Source: JANNBN01 sp031430595
GTDB taxonomy: Bacteria > Actinomycetota > Acidimicrobiia > Acidimicrobiales > JANYDT01
Assembly (NCBI GenBank): GCA_031430595.1
Contig: JANPBU010000028.1
Coordinates: forward strand, 1 to 64,000
Length of the DNA: 64,000 bases
Reading direction: 5' to 3'
This document shows positions 35,250-45,300 of this stretch, in pieces. Under the pieces are notes generated by a model. The model worked only from the letters and a program-made list of their open reading frames with translations. It made no database searches and was not told where the DNA came from. The position numbers and the translations under genes are program-made. How positions within the stretch are numbered: the stretch's first letter is position 1; every line of letters begins with the position of its first letter.

Positions 35250-36737
35250 ATGGAGATGGCTTCTCCTACTGTCGTCGCTGTGACGCCTGGCTCTGCGGCC
35301 GAACGATGCGGTGTGCAAGCCGGCGATGAAATCACGCTCGTTAACGGTCAGGCGGTGCGCGACATCATTCAGTGGCGCCTTGCGGTTGACGATGCCGACC
35401 CCGATTTGGTTATTCGTCGAGGTGGGCTTCAGTTTGATTTGATGGTCGAAAAAGAAGTCGGCGAGGCATTTGGGGCCGAGATTTCTTCGGCGCTTTTCGA
35501 TCAAATGCGTACGTGCGATAACCATTGCAGCTTCTGTTTTATCTACCAACTGCCTCCGGGAATGCGACCTTCGCTGTACCAAAAGGATGACGACTTCCGG
35601 CTCAGCTTTTTATACGGAAACTTCACCACCCTCACTCGCTTCACCGAGTCTGATTTAGAACGAGTGATTACTGAAGGTTTGTCGCCATTAAATGTGTCGA
35701 TTCATGCAACGCACCCCGACCGGCGAAGTGATTTGCTACGCAATCGTCGCGGTGCGGCAAGTTTGCGTTGGCTGAGGGCCATGCTTGATGCCGACATTGA
35801 AGTGCATGGGCAACTTGTGGTGTGTCCGGGGCTGAACGATGGTGATGTGCTCGACGAAACCCTGGCCGGTATTCTCGACCGGTTTCCCGATATCTCTTCG
35901 ATTCATGCTGTGCCGCTTGGTATCTCGAAGTACAACAAAGAGGTTGGGCTTCGTCTGCATACCTACGAAGAAGCTGTGGCTGTTGTTGAAACCGTTCATC
36001 GTTGGCAAGAAACGTTTCTCTCGGTACTCGGTCGCCGGGTCATTTTTGCTGCCGACGAGTACTACCTGATGGCCAATATGGCGTTTCCTGAGGCCGACAG
36101 CTACGAGGGGTTTTGCCAACACGAAAATGGGGTTGGCATGGTTCGTACCCTTGAACTTGAGTTGGCCGGTGAGGTTGAAGCGGCAACCGGGGTCGCCGAT
36201 GGTTTCTTTGCGTGGGTAGAAGGGCGCACCGATGGTGGTACTTCTGAGGCAACGCCTGGAACCCCACTCAACGGTGCAATTCGTGGTGGTGCGCCAGCCG
36301 ACGGTTACCGAGCCGAGCGGGCACCTGTCGCTGCAGGTTCGATTGCGCTACTTCCTCGACGAAACGCGCCGGTTGGCATCTTGACCGGTTCATACGGGGC
36401 TGTGGTGTTGGCCGAGTTGCTTCCGTCGGTGCTTCAAGAAGTTGGTCGTAAGTTCGATGATGAAGATGTGAGAATCATCGAAGTGGTTAACGAATTCTTC
36501 GGTGGTAACACTGGGGTCGCTGGCCTCATGGTGGGTGCCGATCTCGTACGTGTGCTTAGTTCTCAGCCTAAGGGGCATCGCTATTTGTTGCCCGATGTGT
36601 GTTTGTCTCGCGGGGTATTCCTCGACGGGGTTCGCGTCGAAGATCTTCCCCGCCCGGTGGAGATTGTTAAGACTGATGGTTTGGCGCTCAGGGCGGCGCT
36701 TGTGCCTCGATCAAGTGTGCCAGGAGGCCAAGAATGA
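35250..36737 (+). CDS. DUF512 protein: PDZ plus radical-SAM-like Fe-S domain
   Basis: The protein opens with a PDZ domain (VVAVTPGSAAERCGVQAGDE, INQ-like VNGQAVRD) and continues with a radical-SAM-like segment whose Cys motif is MRTCDNHCSFCFIYQLPPGM, then DDFRLSFLYGNFTTLT and the DUF512 C-terminal region (GVGMVRTLELEL, ILTGSYGAVVL, EFFGGNTGVAGLMVG, LLPDVCLSRGVFLDG). The role is unknown; the family is strongly linked to Der GTPase, which follows with a 4-bp overlap, so ribosome assembly or modification is a fair guess. ATG 35250 begins just before the PDZ domain. Confidence 0.85.
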   Translation: MEMASPTVVAVTPGSAAERCGVQAGDEITLVNGQAVRDIIQWRLAVDDADPDLVIRRGGLQFDLMVEKEVGEAFGAEISSALFDQMRTCDNHCSFCFIYQLPPGMRPSLYQKDDDFRLSFLYGNFTTLTRFTESDLERVITEGLSPLNVSIHATHPDRRSDLLRNRRGAASLRWLRAMLDADIEVHGQLVVCPGLNDGDVLDETLAGILDRFPDISSIHAVPLGISKYNKEVGLRLHTYEEAVAVVETVHRWQETFLSVLGRRVIFAADEYYLMANMAFPEADSYEGFCQHENGVGMVRTLELELAGEVEAATGVADGFFAWVEGRTDGGTSEATPGTPLNGAIRGGAPADGYRAERAPVAAGSIALLPRRNAPVGILTGSYGAVVLAELLPSVLQEVGRKFDDEDVRIIEVVNEFFGGNTGVAGLMVGADLVRVLSSQPKGHRYLLPDVCLSRGVFLDGVRVEDLPRPVEIVKTDGLALRAALVPRSSVPGGQE

Positions 36738-38182
36738 GTGAACAAGCCAAACGACGAGAGCGTCAATCGCGTCGATCAAAAGTAACTATGACTAACCCGC
36801 AGGGGCTTCCAACGGTCGCGATCGTGGGTCGGCCCAACGTGGGTAAGTCAACGTTGATGAATCGAATCATTGGGCGACGCGAGGCCATCGTCGAAGAAAA
36901 GTCTGGCGTTACTCGTGACCGAAAAGACCTTCCTGCCGAATGGACCGGCATTGATTTCATGCTGACCGATACCGGGGGTTGGATGGTCAGCGGTTCAACG
37001 CTCGACGACAAGGTGTCTCAGCAGTCAGAACGGGCGCTTGAAGATGCCGACGTCGTCATCGTTGTGGTTGACGTTACGATCGGGGTTACCGAGGAAGACG
37101 AACAAATTGCAACGTTGATACGTCGTAAGCGCACCGATAAAGAATTTGTGTTCTTGGCCGTTAACAAAGTCGATGGTGAAACCCGAGATTCCGATATCTG
37201 GATGTTCTCTCGTCTTGGTCTCGGTGACCCGTACCCAATTAGCGCATTGCACGGACGGGGCAGCGGTGACTTTCTTGATCTGATCGTGGCGAAGCTTCCT
37301 GTCGCTGAGAATCCTGCCGGTGCACCCACGCCACGGTTCGATTACGGCGATGCGCTTGAGGCATCAAAGTTTGACTCGCCCGAATCGACGATGCGCGGGG
37401 TGGGTGGTGGCAATGTTCCAGCTGTTGTTATTGCGGGCCGCCCGAACGTTGGAAAGTCAACCCTGTTCAATCGACTTATTGGCGATGAACGCTCGGTCGT
37501 ACACGACATGTCCGGCACCACTCGTGATTCGATTGACACGATTGTTGAAACCGCAGAAGGGCATATCAAGTTTATTGATACGGCCGGAATGCGACGTAAG
37601 GCCAGAATCGACGAGGCGACCGAATACTTCTCGATGGTACGCGCGCTTCAGTCAATTGACCGTGCCGATGCTGCCTTGTTTGTGATCGATGCCACCGAGG
37701 GAATCACTCACCAAGATCAGCGATTGGCCGAACGGATCGACGCGGCTGGTTGTCCGATTGTGATTTGTTTGAACAAATGGGATTTGGTGACGAATGCAGA
37801 GCGACGGGCCGAAATCAAGGCCCAGATTGTTGACCGATTGGGTTTCGTTGGCTATGCGCCGGTACTCACGGTAAGTGCGCTGAGTGGTTCAGGTGTACAG
37901 AAGTTGATGCCGATGCTGGCTGAGGCGATTACGAAATATCACATGCGGGTTCCTACAAAAGCGTTGAACACGTTCATTCACGAGGTACAACTCGGCTTTC
38001 CTGGCTACAACGGAAAAGTGCTGTACGCGACCCAAGGTGCCACCGATCCTCCTACGTTCACGCTGTTCTCGAACCGGGTGCTTTCGCAACAGTTCTTACG
38101 TTTTTTAGAAAAGCGTTTGAGAGAGCATTTCGGTTTTGGGGCAACACCCATCAAGTTGCGGGTCCGTAAGCGCGGCGGATGA
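36734..38182 (+). CDS. der: Ribosome-assembly GTPase Der (EngA)
   Basis: Two G domains in tandem each show GRPNVGKSTL, the DTGG / DTAG G3 site (LTDTGGW, FIDTAGMRRKA) and NKxD (NKVDGE, NKWDLV), followed by a KH-like domain ending in PIKLRVRKRGG. It acts in 50S ribosomal subunit assembly. The 18-residue basic lead before MTNPQGLPTVAIVGR may be genuine because ATG 36734 overlaps the DUF512 stop; ATG 36788 is the alternative. Confidence 0.95.
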   Translation: MSEQAKRRERQSRRSKVTMTNPQGLPTVAIVGRPNVGKSTLMNRIIGRREAIVEEKSGVTRDRKDLPAEWTGIDFMLTDTGGWMVSGSTLDDKVSQQSERALEDADVVIVVVDVTIGVTEEDEQIATLIRRKRTDKEFVFLAVNKVDGETRDSDIWMFSRLGLGDPYPISALHGRGSGDFLDLIVAKLPVAENPAGAPTPRFDYGDALEASKFDSPESTMRGVGGGNVPAVVIAGRPNVGKSTLFNRLIGDERSVVHDMSGTTRDSIDTIVETAEGHIKFIDTAGMRRKARIDEATEYFSMVRALQSIDRADAALFVIDATEGITHQDQRLAERIDAAGCPIVICLNKWDLVTNAERRAEIKAQIVDRLGFVGYAPVLTVSALSGSGVQKLMPMLAEAITKYHMRVPTKALNTFIHEVQLGFPGYNGKVLYATQGATDPPTFTLFSNRVLSQQFLRFLEKRLREHFGFGATPIKLRVRKRGG

Positions 38183-38952
38183 TTTCTCGCCGTTTGGTGC
38201 TGATGATCGCCCTCATGGGGGCGTTTTTGTCGGGTTGTTCTCACTCTTCGGTACCCGTCGAATACTCCGGCATTCGTTACCCGAGTGTGGCGTTTGTGGT
38301 GACGTGTCGTCTCAGCCACGAGCTACCCGACGACCCGATTGTGCACCCAGGTAAACCTGGTGCGTCACATCGGCACTCGTTTTTCGGCAACATGACAACG
38401 AGCGCTCGATCTACTCAAGAATCGATGGCTGGTGCACCTACTACCTGTTCAGATCCGCTTGACACCGGGGCCTATTGGGCCCCCAGTCCTGCGGGTAGAA
38501 CACTGCGCGCTTATTATGACCGTGGTTCCGTTGATCAGCAGACTGTCACGGCGCCTCCAGTCGGGACCAAGCTGATCTCTGGCAACCCGTCAGCGTCGAC
38601 ACCCGTTGGAATCGACACGGTTGCGTTCCGTTGTGGGGTCATCTCTGACGGACCAGACCGAGGCGAATGGTTGCCCGAAGCGCCATCAGCGTGTGGCGGA
38701 GGTGCGTTACCAATTGTGCGGTTCACCTTCGCCCAGTGTGCAGGTAGGTGCACAGACGAATCGCCAAGGTTCGCACGTTTGCGCCTCGTGATGGACTGGG
38801 CCGGCCAGTCACCAATGGGTATCGCCCCCCACGCCGACTTTTGGAATACCTGGAATCAAGCCCGCCTCGATGAACTCACAGCCGTGTGTATACGCGGCGA
38901 ACGAACCACCAACCTGGCGATCAAGCAGTGCGGCCTCCCAGGCGCTAGTTGA
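38179..38952 (+). CDS. DUF1996 family lipoprotein
   Basis: A lipoprotein signal (LVLMIALMGAFLSGC, Cys near residue 20) is followed by a DUF1996 domain: FVVTCRLSHELPDDPIVHPG, ASHRHSFFGN, TTCSDPLDTGAYWAPS and MDWAGQSPMGIAPHADFWN. The family is common in actinobacteria and fungi, is exported, and has no settled function; conserved His residues suggest metal or sugar contact. It overlaps der by 4 bp but is probably not functionally related. Confidence 0.82.
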   Translation: MISRRLVLMIALMGAFLSGCSHSSVPVEYSGIRYPSVAFVVTCRLSHELPDDPIVHPGKPGASHRHSFFGNMTTSARSTQESMAGAPTTCSDPLDTGAYWAPSPAGRTLRAYYDRGSVDQQTVTAPPVGTKLISGNPSASTPVGIDTVAFRCGVISDGPDRGEWLPEAPSACGGGALPIVRFTFAQCAGRCTDESPRFARLRLVMDWAGQSPMGIAPHADFWNTWNQARLDELTAVCIRGERTTNLAIKQCGLPGAS

Positions 38953-39028
38953 ACGGTCGCCGCCCGATGCTGTTGTTGTTTGCGCCGGGTGGAGTGTCGG
39001 GCTGACCGGAACCTCCGGGATTCAGGCC

Positions 39029-39532
39029 TTAGTGCGGGATGTACCGCTTCTTTGAGGCTTCGATTTCACGCCACGCAGCAGCTGCGCCTTCGTAGCCGAG
39101 CGTGGTTGACTGTTTCCCGGGTTCAAGCATCTTGTACACGTCGAAAAAGTGCACGATCTCATCGATGAGTTCCTTCGGAAGGTCTTCGATGTCTTCAACG
39201 CCCCTCCATCGCGGTTCACCCGGTGGTACGCACAGCACTTTTGCGTCAGGGCCCTGCTCGTCTTGCATCCACAACACACCAACCGGCCTGGCTTCAACCC
39301 ATACGCCGGGGTAAGTCGCGTCTTCAAGCAAGACAAGGGCATCGAGGGGGTCGCCGTCGCCGCCAAGGGTGTCAGGGATGAATCCGTAATCGGCGGGATA
39401 CACCGTTGCCGAAAACAAACGACGGTCTAGAAAGACCCGGCCGGTCTCGTGGTCAATCTCGTATTTGTTACGACTTCCACGGGGAATCTCGACGACGACG
39501 TGAATACAGCCGTCTCTGGGGGTCATTGTCAT
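39029..39532 (-). CDS. ppa: Inorganic pyrophosphatase
   Basis: This is a family I soluble pyrophosphatase: VVVEIPRGSRNKYEIDHETG, YPADYGFIPDTLGGDGDPLDALVL with the metal-binding Asp residues, and KMLEPGKQSTTLGYEG. It drives biosynthesis by hydrolysing PPi. ATG 39532 has an AAGGA ribosome site 7 bp upstream and removes an unconserved 32-residue lead; ATG 39526 is also possible. Confidence 0.95.
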   Translation of the reverse strand: MTMTPRDGCIHVVVEIPRGSRNKYEIDHETGRVFLDRRLFSATVYPADYGFIPDTLGGDGDPLDALVLLEDATYPGVWVEARPVGVLWMQDEQGPDAKVLCVPPGEPRWRGVEDIEDLPKELIDEIVHFFDVYKMLEPGKQSTTLGYEGAAAAWREIEASKKRYIPH

Positions 39533-39695
39533 CTGGTGATCCTTCCACGATCGAGGTGCGGTAGCGCGCTGGTTCGGTGTCATCGGCAGCGAGATGCTCA
39601 AACTCAAGGTGGTTAGATAAAGCGACACAGGTCACATACCTCAACCATTTCCGTTAGTTTGAGTACATCATTCGTTGCTATGGAGGCTTTCTGTT

Positions 39696-41288
39696 ATGTC
39701 AGTTGTTGAATCGACGTCAAATATTTCGTGCGCCGCTGACATTGTTCGGCATTGGGCTGCGGCGAAAGATGGCCAGGTCGCGGTCAAGTTTCTCGACGAA
39801 ACGGTCACGTGGAACCAGCTTGATGTTGAATCGAGTCGTGTAGGTGCTGCCCTCGTGGCTGGCGGAATCGCCCCGCAAAGCCGAATTGGTTTCCTTGAAA
39901 AGAATTCTATTGAGTACTTCGAAGTGCTGTTTGGTTCATCGAAGGCGAATGTGGTCGATGTCGCTATTAACTGGCGGCTCGCCCCACCCGAAATTCTGTA
40001 CACGGCTAACGACGCCGAAGCGCAGATCTTGTTTGTCGGTGCCGACTTCTTCGAGGCGGTCGAGGCAATCGAAGATCAATTCACGACGGTAAAAACAATT
40101 GTTGCCCTCGGCGACCATCCACGTTGGCCTTCGTATGCCGATTGGAAGGGTGCCCAAGACCCGCTCGACCCCAAGGTTCCGGCACTGATGAGCGACATAG
40201 CGTTCCAGTTGTATACGTCGGGCACAACCGGTCTTCCGAAAGGTGTGATGACGGCCAATTCGTCGTTGTTTCAGTTGCTCACCAACGTGCTTGGCCCATG
40301 GGGTATGAACGAAACATCGAAAAATGTGGCGACTATGCCGCTGTTTCATATCGGCGGCTCGGGTTGGGCGTTGGCCGGAATGTTCACCGGGGCCGAAACC
40401 CATCTGGTTCGTGACCCAGCGCCGGGAGCATTGCTTGACCTCATGCACAACGAAAAGACCACGAACGCGTTTTATGTTCCGGCGTTGTTGGGATTTATGG
40501 CACTCGTCCAGTCGCAGCCTGGTCAGCCCGCACGCGATTTTTCGTCGATGCGGTCGGTGGTTTACGGCGCGTCCCCAATCACTAATGACGTGCTGATTGG
40601 GTCAATGGCAACCTTGAAGTGTCCGCATATTCAGGTATATGGCATGACTGAAACAACCGGCGCGATTACCGAACTGTCGCCCGAAGATCATGACCCGACC
40701 GGGCCACGTGCGCATCTGCTTCGATCGGCAGGTAAACCGTATCCGTGGGTTGAAATGAAAATTGTTGATGTCGATACCGGGGCCGATATGGCACCGTCGG
40801 TAGTCGGCGAATTGTGGACTCGGTCGTCGCAAAATATGGTCGGGTATTGGAACAAAGCTGAAGAGACCGAGAAGTGTTTGACGGCCGATGGGTGGCTGAA
40901 AACCGGCGATGCGGGGTACCTCGATGAAGAAGGGTTTTTGTTTCTTACCGACCGGGTGAAAGACATGATTGTGTCAGGCGGAGAGAACGTGTACCCGGCT
41001 GAGGTTGAGAATGCGATTGCGTCGCACCCGGCAGTCGCTGAAGTTGCGGTGATTGGCGTGCCGTCTGAGAAGTGGGGCGAAACGGCGAAGGCAGTCATTG
41101 TGCTGAAGCCAGGTATGGAGGTGACTCCGGCCGAAATCATTGCCCATTCGAAGGCGTTGTTGGCAGGTTACAAGTGCCCAACCTCGGTCGACTTCATCGA
41201 TGCGCTTCCTCGTAACCCCACCGGAAAGGTGTTGAAGAAAGATCTTCGAGCACCGTTCTGGGCGGGCCGAGACCGACAAATCAACTGA
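39696..41288 (+). CDS. Acyl-CoA synthetase (AMP-forming)
   Basis: This 530-residue ANL-superfamily enzyme has the AMP-binding loop YTSGTTGLPKGVM, MPLFHIGGSG, YGMTETTGAITELS, the hinge DRVKDMIVSGGENVYPAEVE and catalytic Lys in PRNPTGKVLKKDL. It activates a carboxylic acid (fatty, sterol-derived or aromatic) to a CoA thioester. ATG 39696 is preceded by GGAGG at a 9-bp spacing. The nearby carboxyltransferase gene suggests fatty or propionyl-CoA metabolism. Confidence 0.9.
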   Translation: MSVVESTSNISCAADIVRHWAAAKDGQVAVKFLDETVTWNQLDVESSRVGAALVAGGIAPQSRIGFLEKNSIEYFEVLFGSSKANVVDVAINWRLAPPEILYTANDAEAQILFVGADFFEAVEAIEDQFTTVKTIVALGDHPRWPSYADWKGAQDPLDPKVPALMSDIAFQLYTSGTTGLPKGVMTANSSLFQLLTNVLGPWGMNETSKNVATMPLFHIGGSGWALAGMFTGAETHLVRDPAPGALLDLMHNEKTTNAFYVPALLGFMALVQSQPGQPARDFSSMRSVVYGASPITNDVLIGSMATLKCPHIQVYGMTETTGAITELSPEDHDPTGPRAHLLRSAGKPYPWVEMKIVDVDTGADMAPSVVGELWTRSSQNMVGYWNKAEETEKCLTADGWLKTGDAGYLDEEGFLFLTDRVKDMIVSGGENVYPAEVENAIASHPAVAEVAVIGVPSEKWGETAKAVIVLKPGMEVTPAEIIAHSKALLAGYKCPTSVDFIDALPRNPTGKVLKKDLRAPFWAGRDRQIN

Positions 41289-41459
41289 TAACTGTCGAAC
41301 TGTAGAGGCAAGCAGACGGCTTTCTCTTTTTCCAACAAGCCAGACATCAGACAAATGATGTCACCTGACGGTATGAACCGTTTCTTGGGCACGGTCACTG
41401 CGGTGCCGGATCAGCATTGAGATTGTGAGCCGGGTCTATCCGTCGGCAACACTAGGGGT

Positions 41460-42986
41460 ATGACGTCTGACTTCGCCGCTGTAACGGAACGCGCTCAGCA
41501 AGGAAACCTTCACAAAGAAGCAGCGAAACTTGAAAAGCAGGGGAAGCTGTTTGTTCGTGAACGTATTCGGCTTTTGATTGATGAAGGATCGTTTGTTGAA
41601 GACGGGCTACTTGCGAATGCAAGTGCACCTACAAATGACCTTCCGGCTGATGGAGTCGTAACCGGTACGGCGCTCGTCGATGGGCGACCGGTGATGATTA
41701 TGGCCAACGATCCAACGGTCAAGGCCGGGTCATGGGGGGCGCGGACCGTCGAGAAGATCATTCGAGTAACTGAAATGGCGTTGGCCAACCAGCTACCTAT
41801 TTTTTGGTTGGTTGACTCGGCCGGTGCTCGAATCACTGATCAGGTCGAGCTGTTCCCCGGACGCAGAGGGGCTGGCCGCATTTTTTACAACGAGGTGCAA
41901 CTCAGCGGAATGGTCCCGCAGATCTGTTGCCTGTTCGGCCCATCCGCAGCGGGCGGTGCGTACATACCTGCCTTCTGCGACGTGGTGATTATGGTTGACG
42001 GGAACGCTTCGATGTATCTCGGGTCGCCTCGAATGGTCGAGATGGTGACCGGCGAGGTCACCACGCTTGAAGAGATGGGTGGGGCCAAAATGCACACCAC
42101 GGTTTCGGGGTGCGGCGACTTCCTGGTGAAAACCGATGCCGAGGCAATCGAAACCGCGAAACGGTACTTCTCGTACATGCCCCAAACTTGGGAAACACCG
42201 GTGCCAGTTGCCGAACCGGTTGAACCAGCAAAGTTGTTCACGAGGGCGATCGTTCCGGAATCTGATAGGCAGGCATACGACATGCACAAGGTCGTCGATG
42301 CGTTGTTCGACGCTGGTACGTTCCTCGAAGTCAAGAAAGGCTTTGCGAAAGAACTGATCGTCGGGTTTGGTCGCCTCGCTGGCAAGGTGATTGGTGTCGT
42401 TGCGAACAACCCGATGCAAAAGGGTGGCGTGCTCTTTGTCGATTCGGCCGATAAGGCCGCACGGTTCATTTGGTGTTGTGATGCGTACGGTATTCCGCTG
42501 TTGTTCTTGTCTGATGTTCCGGGTTTCATGGTTGGCACAGCGGTAGAGAAGCAGGGGATTATTCGCCACGGGGCCAAGATGATTACTGCGGTGTCAGAGG
42601 CAACGGTTCCGAAGATTTGTGTGGTGGTTCGCAAGTCGTATGGGGCTGGGTTGTACGCGATGTGCGGGCCGGCATTCGGGCCAGAGGCAACCCTTGCGCT
42701 TCCGATGGCCAAAATTGCCGTCATGGGCCCTGAGCCCGCCGTGAATGCCGTTTATGCGAACAAGATCGCCGAGATAGACGACGATGAAGACCGAGCGGCG
42801 TTCGTAGCGGCGAGGCGGGCCGAATACGAAGAAGACGTGGATCTGTTGCGACTCGCTTCGGAGATGATTGTTGATTCCATCATCGAGCCCGAGGCGCTAC
42901 GGGCTGAGCTGGTCGCCCGGTTCGAACGGGCCGAAGGCAAGGTGCGTCCTCGGGTGAACAAACGTCATGCGGTCTTTCCGGTGTAG
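41460..42986 (+). CDS. Acyl-CoA carboxylase carboxyltransferase (beta) subunit
   Basis: This 508-residue carboxyltransferase of the propionyl/acetyl/methylcrotonyl-CoA carboxylase family shows LVDSAGARITDQVELFPGRR, SGMVPQICCLFGPSAAGGAY, FLSDVPGFMVGTAVEKQGII and the oxyanion region KSYGAGLYAMCGPAFGP. It transfers CO2 from biotin to an acyl-CoA. The biotin carboxylase subunit is not adjacent. Which acyl-CoA it uses cannot be told; the GARITDQ/FPGRRGAG style is nearest to methylcrotonyl/geranyl-type groups. A 171-bp gap upstream holds no clear feature. Confidence 0.9.
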   Translation: MTSDFAAVTERAQQGNLHKEAAKLEKQGKLFVRERIRLLIDEGSFVEDGLLANASAPTNDLPADGVVTGTALVDGRPVMIMANDPTVKAGSWGARTVEKIIRVTEMALANQLPIFWLVDSAGARITDQVELFPGRRGAGRIFYNEVQLSGMVPQICCLFGPSAAGGAYIPAFCDVVIMVDGNASMYLGSPRMVEMVTGEVTTLEEMGGAKMHTTVSGCGDFLVKTDAEAIETAKRYFSYMPQTWETPVPVAEPVEPAKLFTRAIVPESDRQAYDMHKVVDALFDAGTFLEVKKGFAKELIVGFGRLAGKVIGVVANNPMQKGGVLFVDSADKAARFIWCCDAYGIPLLFLSDVPGFMVGTAVEKQGIIRHGAKMITAVSEATVPKICVVVRKSYGAGLYAMCGPAFGPEATLALPMAKIAVMGPEPAVNAVYANKIAEIDDDEDRAAFVAARRAEYEEDVDLLRLASEMIVDSIIEPEALRAELVARFERAEGKVRPRVNKRHAVFPV

Positions 42987-43021
42987 CTCGTCATCAACCT
43001 TTCCAGAATTTCTCGGAACCG

Positions 43022-43600
43022 ATGTGGGTCGGTCCGCGTCATAGAGCTATGAACATGTTCATGATGGGTAACCCTGAACCGATACCCCTCAATTTGCCGG
43101 GTGCTGTTGAGAGAGAGACGGTGTCTGGGCAGGCCGTGGTTGAGAGCGACCTGTCAGTCGAGGTCGTTTTCAACCAGCAGTGGAAGTCGTTGGTTCGTTT
43201 TGCGACGGTTCTTGTGGGTAACGCCACTGTGGGCGAGGAATTAGCCCAGGAAGCATTCACTCGTTGGTATGTGCACCGGGGGTCGGTTGAATATCCGGCT
43301 GCTTACCTTCGCAGTACCGTGGTCAATCTGATTCGCGGTCAACATCGACGCTTCAAGGTTTCTCGTCGGCGTGCTTACCTGTTGGAGGTTGACGGAGATC
43401 GCAGTCTGACGTCGCCGCACGACGTGATGCTTGATCAGATTGACGCACTTCCGCAACGCCAACGAACAGCTGTGGTGTTGCGCTTTTACGAAGGGTGCTC
43501 TGAAGCTGAAATTGCCGACATCATCGGGTGTCGGCCAGGAACTGTCAAATCACTGCTCTCTCGGGCCTTGGCAACACTTCGCCTCGGTATCGAACGCTGA
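43022..43600 (+). CDS. ECF sigma factor, SigE family
   Basis: This 192-residue sigma-70 group 4 factor has region 2 in FNQQWKSLVRFATVLVGNAT through EELAQEAFTRWYVHRG and region 4 in LPQRQRTAVVLRFYEGCSEA through GCRPGTVKSLLSRALATL. The SigE-type family of actinobacteria has the same layout. It lies 17 bp before a gene for a long single-TM protein that may be its anti-sigma partner. ATG 43049 is an alternative start. Confidence 0.88.
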   Translation: MWVGPRHRAMNMFMMGNPEPIPLNLPGAVERETVSGQAVVESDLSVEVVFNQQWKSLVRFATVLVGNATVGEELAQEAFTRWYVHRGSVEYPAAYLRSTVVNLIRGQHRRFKVSRRRAYLLEVDGDRSLTSPHDVMLDQIDALPQRQRTAVVLRFYEGCSEAEIADIIGCRPGTVKSLLSRALATLRLGIER

Positions 43601-43617
43601 AGGAAAGGTTTCTCATC

Positions 43618-45237
43618 ATGGGTACACATACAGATGTTCAAGACGAACGCATCACCTCCGCCGTTGTTGAAGCTCTCCAGCATCGAGCCGGTTCGGTAGT
43701 TGATACTGAGGGGCAATTGGATTCGATTGTCTCCAACGGCAAGATGAATGAACGACGGCGCACTACATCAAGGCGCATACTGGGGTCTGTGACGGCGATT
43801 GCCCTAGCGTTCGGTGCAATTGGTGTGGCACAAGTCGTATCCAAACGTAATGAGAACCTTGCGGTGCCGGTGCTTTCGCCTGAATTGTTAGAGATGCCCT
43901 CTTTTCGGCTGATACCGAGTGATGGAATCGATGACTACATACTCCAAGATGACATGGGGACTGCCGGGCCAAGCGGTCCATTCGGCGGGTTTGCATCTTT
44001 TTGGGGTGATGCCTCGAGGCACGTATCTGTATCTGTGGGTACTTTTCCGATAACGGACGACCTGAGACAAAGTGCCGCTGATTTGCCTCGGTCAGTTGAG
44101 GCCATGATCGCTGTCGGCCCCAACGGAAGTCAACCTTCGAATCAACCGGAATCTGTAATGCCACCCATGAGCTATTGGCGCTCGGAAAACGACAAGTTTG
44201 GCGTACACGTCACGTTTCCTCCTGATACTGCATGGAAGGATCAGGTGGCGGTTGCTCGAACTATTCGCATTGGTGATTTCGGCGAGATAAGCGCCACTGC
44301 TCCACCATTCGGGCTGCAGTTGGTGTTCAATGGGCCGTTGTCGGAGCTGGAACCGCTTGAGCGTTGGGCCATCTGGAATAGACGTGACTACTGGGTGGCG
44401 GCTCAACGACCGAGCAAGGTTGCCGAGAAACTTGATCGTCTCGGGTTCACCGGATTCGGTTTTGCAGCAAACGAGGAGGTGGTTGTACGCGGACTAACGG
44501 GATCGTTATTCAAAAACCCGGAAAGGCTTTCTTGGGTCGAGAAGGGTTGGACGGTAACGGTTAATCGTTTTGAAACACCGAACCAGGACCCGGCCGAAAC
44601 CAAAGCTGAATTGTTGAAGTTTGCCGAAGGTCTTCGACCGGCGACGGAAAAAGAGTGGTCAAACCTGGCGCAGCCGGTGGATTCATTGTTACGAGTTTCT
44701 GCGGACATGAAGAAACCGACCCGGATGGTTTCTCAAACCGAGGTTGCCGGGACACAATGGAAACTTCTCGTAGGTGAAGCGGTGACTGATGCAAAGTGCG
44801 TCAACATCTCGGTAACTTCGTCCGGTTCAGGTGAGGTCAACTTAGCGAAAGATTGTGTGCCGGTCTCGGGAGGACCCGCTCTGTTTAGTTCAATTGTTGC
44901 GGTTGGTGACCAACGGGTGCTTGTTGCGCTGTTCAACGAGACGGTCCAGGCCGTGAAGGTTCGAGGTTCGAGTGACCCAAACGAATCAATCGTGACCGAT
45001 GGTTTGCTGGTAGCAAACAATCCGGAATGGACATACGTCGGCTCGGTAATTGTTCCATTGGTCGGAAACGATGACGTGGTTATCGAAGCGCTTCGGGTTC
45101 TGCCGTCAGAGGGTATTGACGTGGATGCACCCGATGTTGAGGCACCTCCACTTTCTGACGAGGAGATCGCTGCGCTCGACAACGAGGTGCTTGATCAACC
45201 GCCGACCGAGTCGCTCGGGCTGTTTCCGGTGAAGTGA
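43618..45237 (+). CDS. Single-TM extracytoplasmic protein, likely sigma-factor partner
   Basis: This 539-residue protein has a cytoplasmic N-terminal helix of about 55 residues (ERITSAVVEALQHRAGSVVD, RRRTTSRRI), one TM (SVTAIALAFGAIGVAQVV) and a 460-residue exported part rich in beta strands that I do not recognise. It ends acidic (DAPDVEAPPLSDEEIAALD). The start ATG follows an AAGGAAAGG ribosome site directly after the sigma gene. The architecture fits an anti-sigma or signal-sensing partner, though no zinc-binding HxxxCxxC motif is present, so the regulatory role is inferred from position. Confidence 0.6.
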   Translation: MGTHTDVQDERITSAVVEALQHRAGSVVDTEGQLDSIVSNGKMNERRRTTSRRILGSVTAIALAFGAIGVAQVVSKRNENLAVPVLSPELLEMPSFRLIPSDGIDDYILQDDMGTAGPSGPFGGFASFWGDASRHVSVSVGTFPITDDLRQSAADLPRSVEAMIAVGPNGSQPSNQPESVMPPMSYWRSENDKFGVHVTFPPDTAWKDQVAVARTIRIGDFGEISATAPPFGLQLVFNGPLSELEPLERWAIWNRRDYWVAAQRPSKVAEKLDRLGFTGFGFAANEEVVVRGLTGSLFKNPERLSWVEKGWTVTVNRFETPNQDPAETKAELLKFAEGLRPATEKEWSNLAQPVDSLLRVSADMKKPTRMVSQTEVAGTQWKLLVGEAVTDAKCVNISVTSSGSGEVNLAKDCVPVSGGPALFSSIVAVGDQRVLVALFNETVQAVKVRGSSDPNESIVTDGLLVANNPEWTYVGSVIVPLVGNDDVVIEALRVLPSEGIDVDAPDVEAPPLSDEEIAALDNEVLDQPPTESLGLFPVK

Positions 45238-45300
45238 CCGGAAGGAAAACAAAATCGGACGAACAGGAACTATTCGTGCAGCCAATTACGTCAGATAACC

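Noticed and set aside
41289..41459. Possible gene between the acyl-CoA synthetase and carboxyltransferase
   Set aside because: Only very short frames without ribosome sites are present; it looks like plain intergenic DNA.
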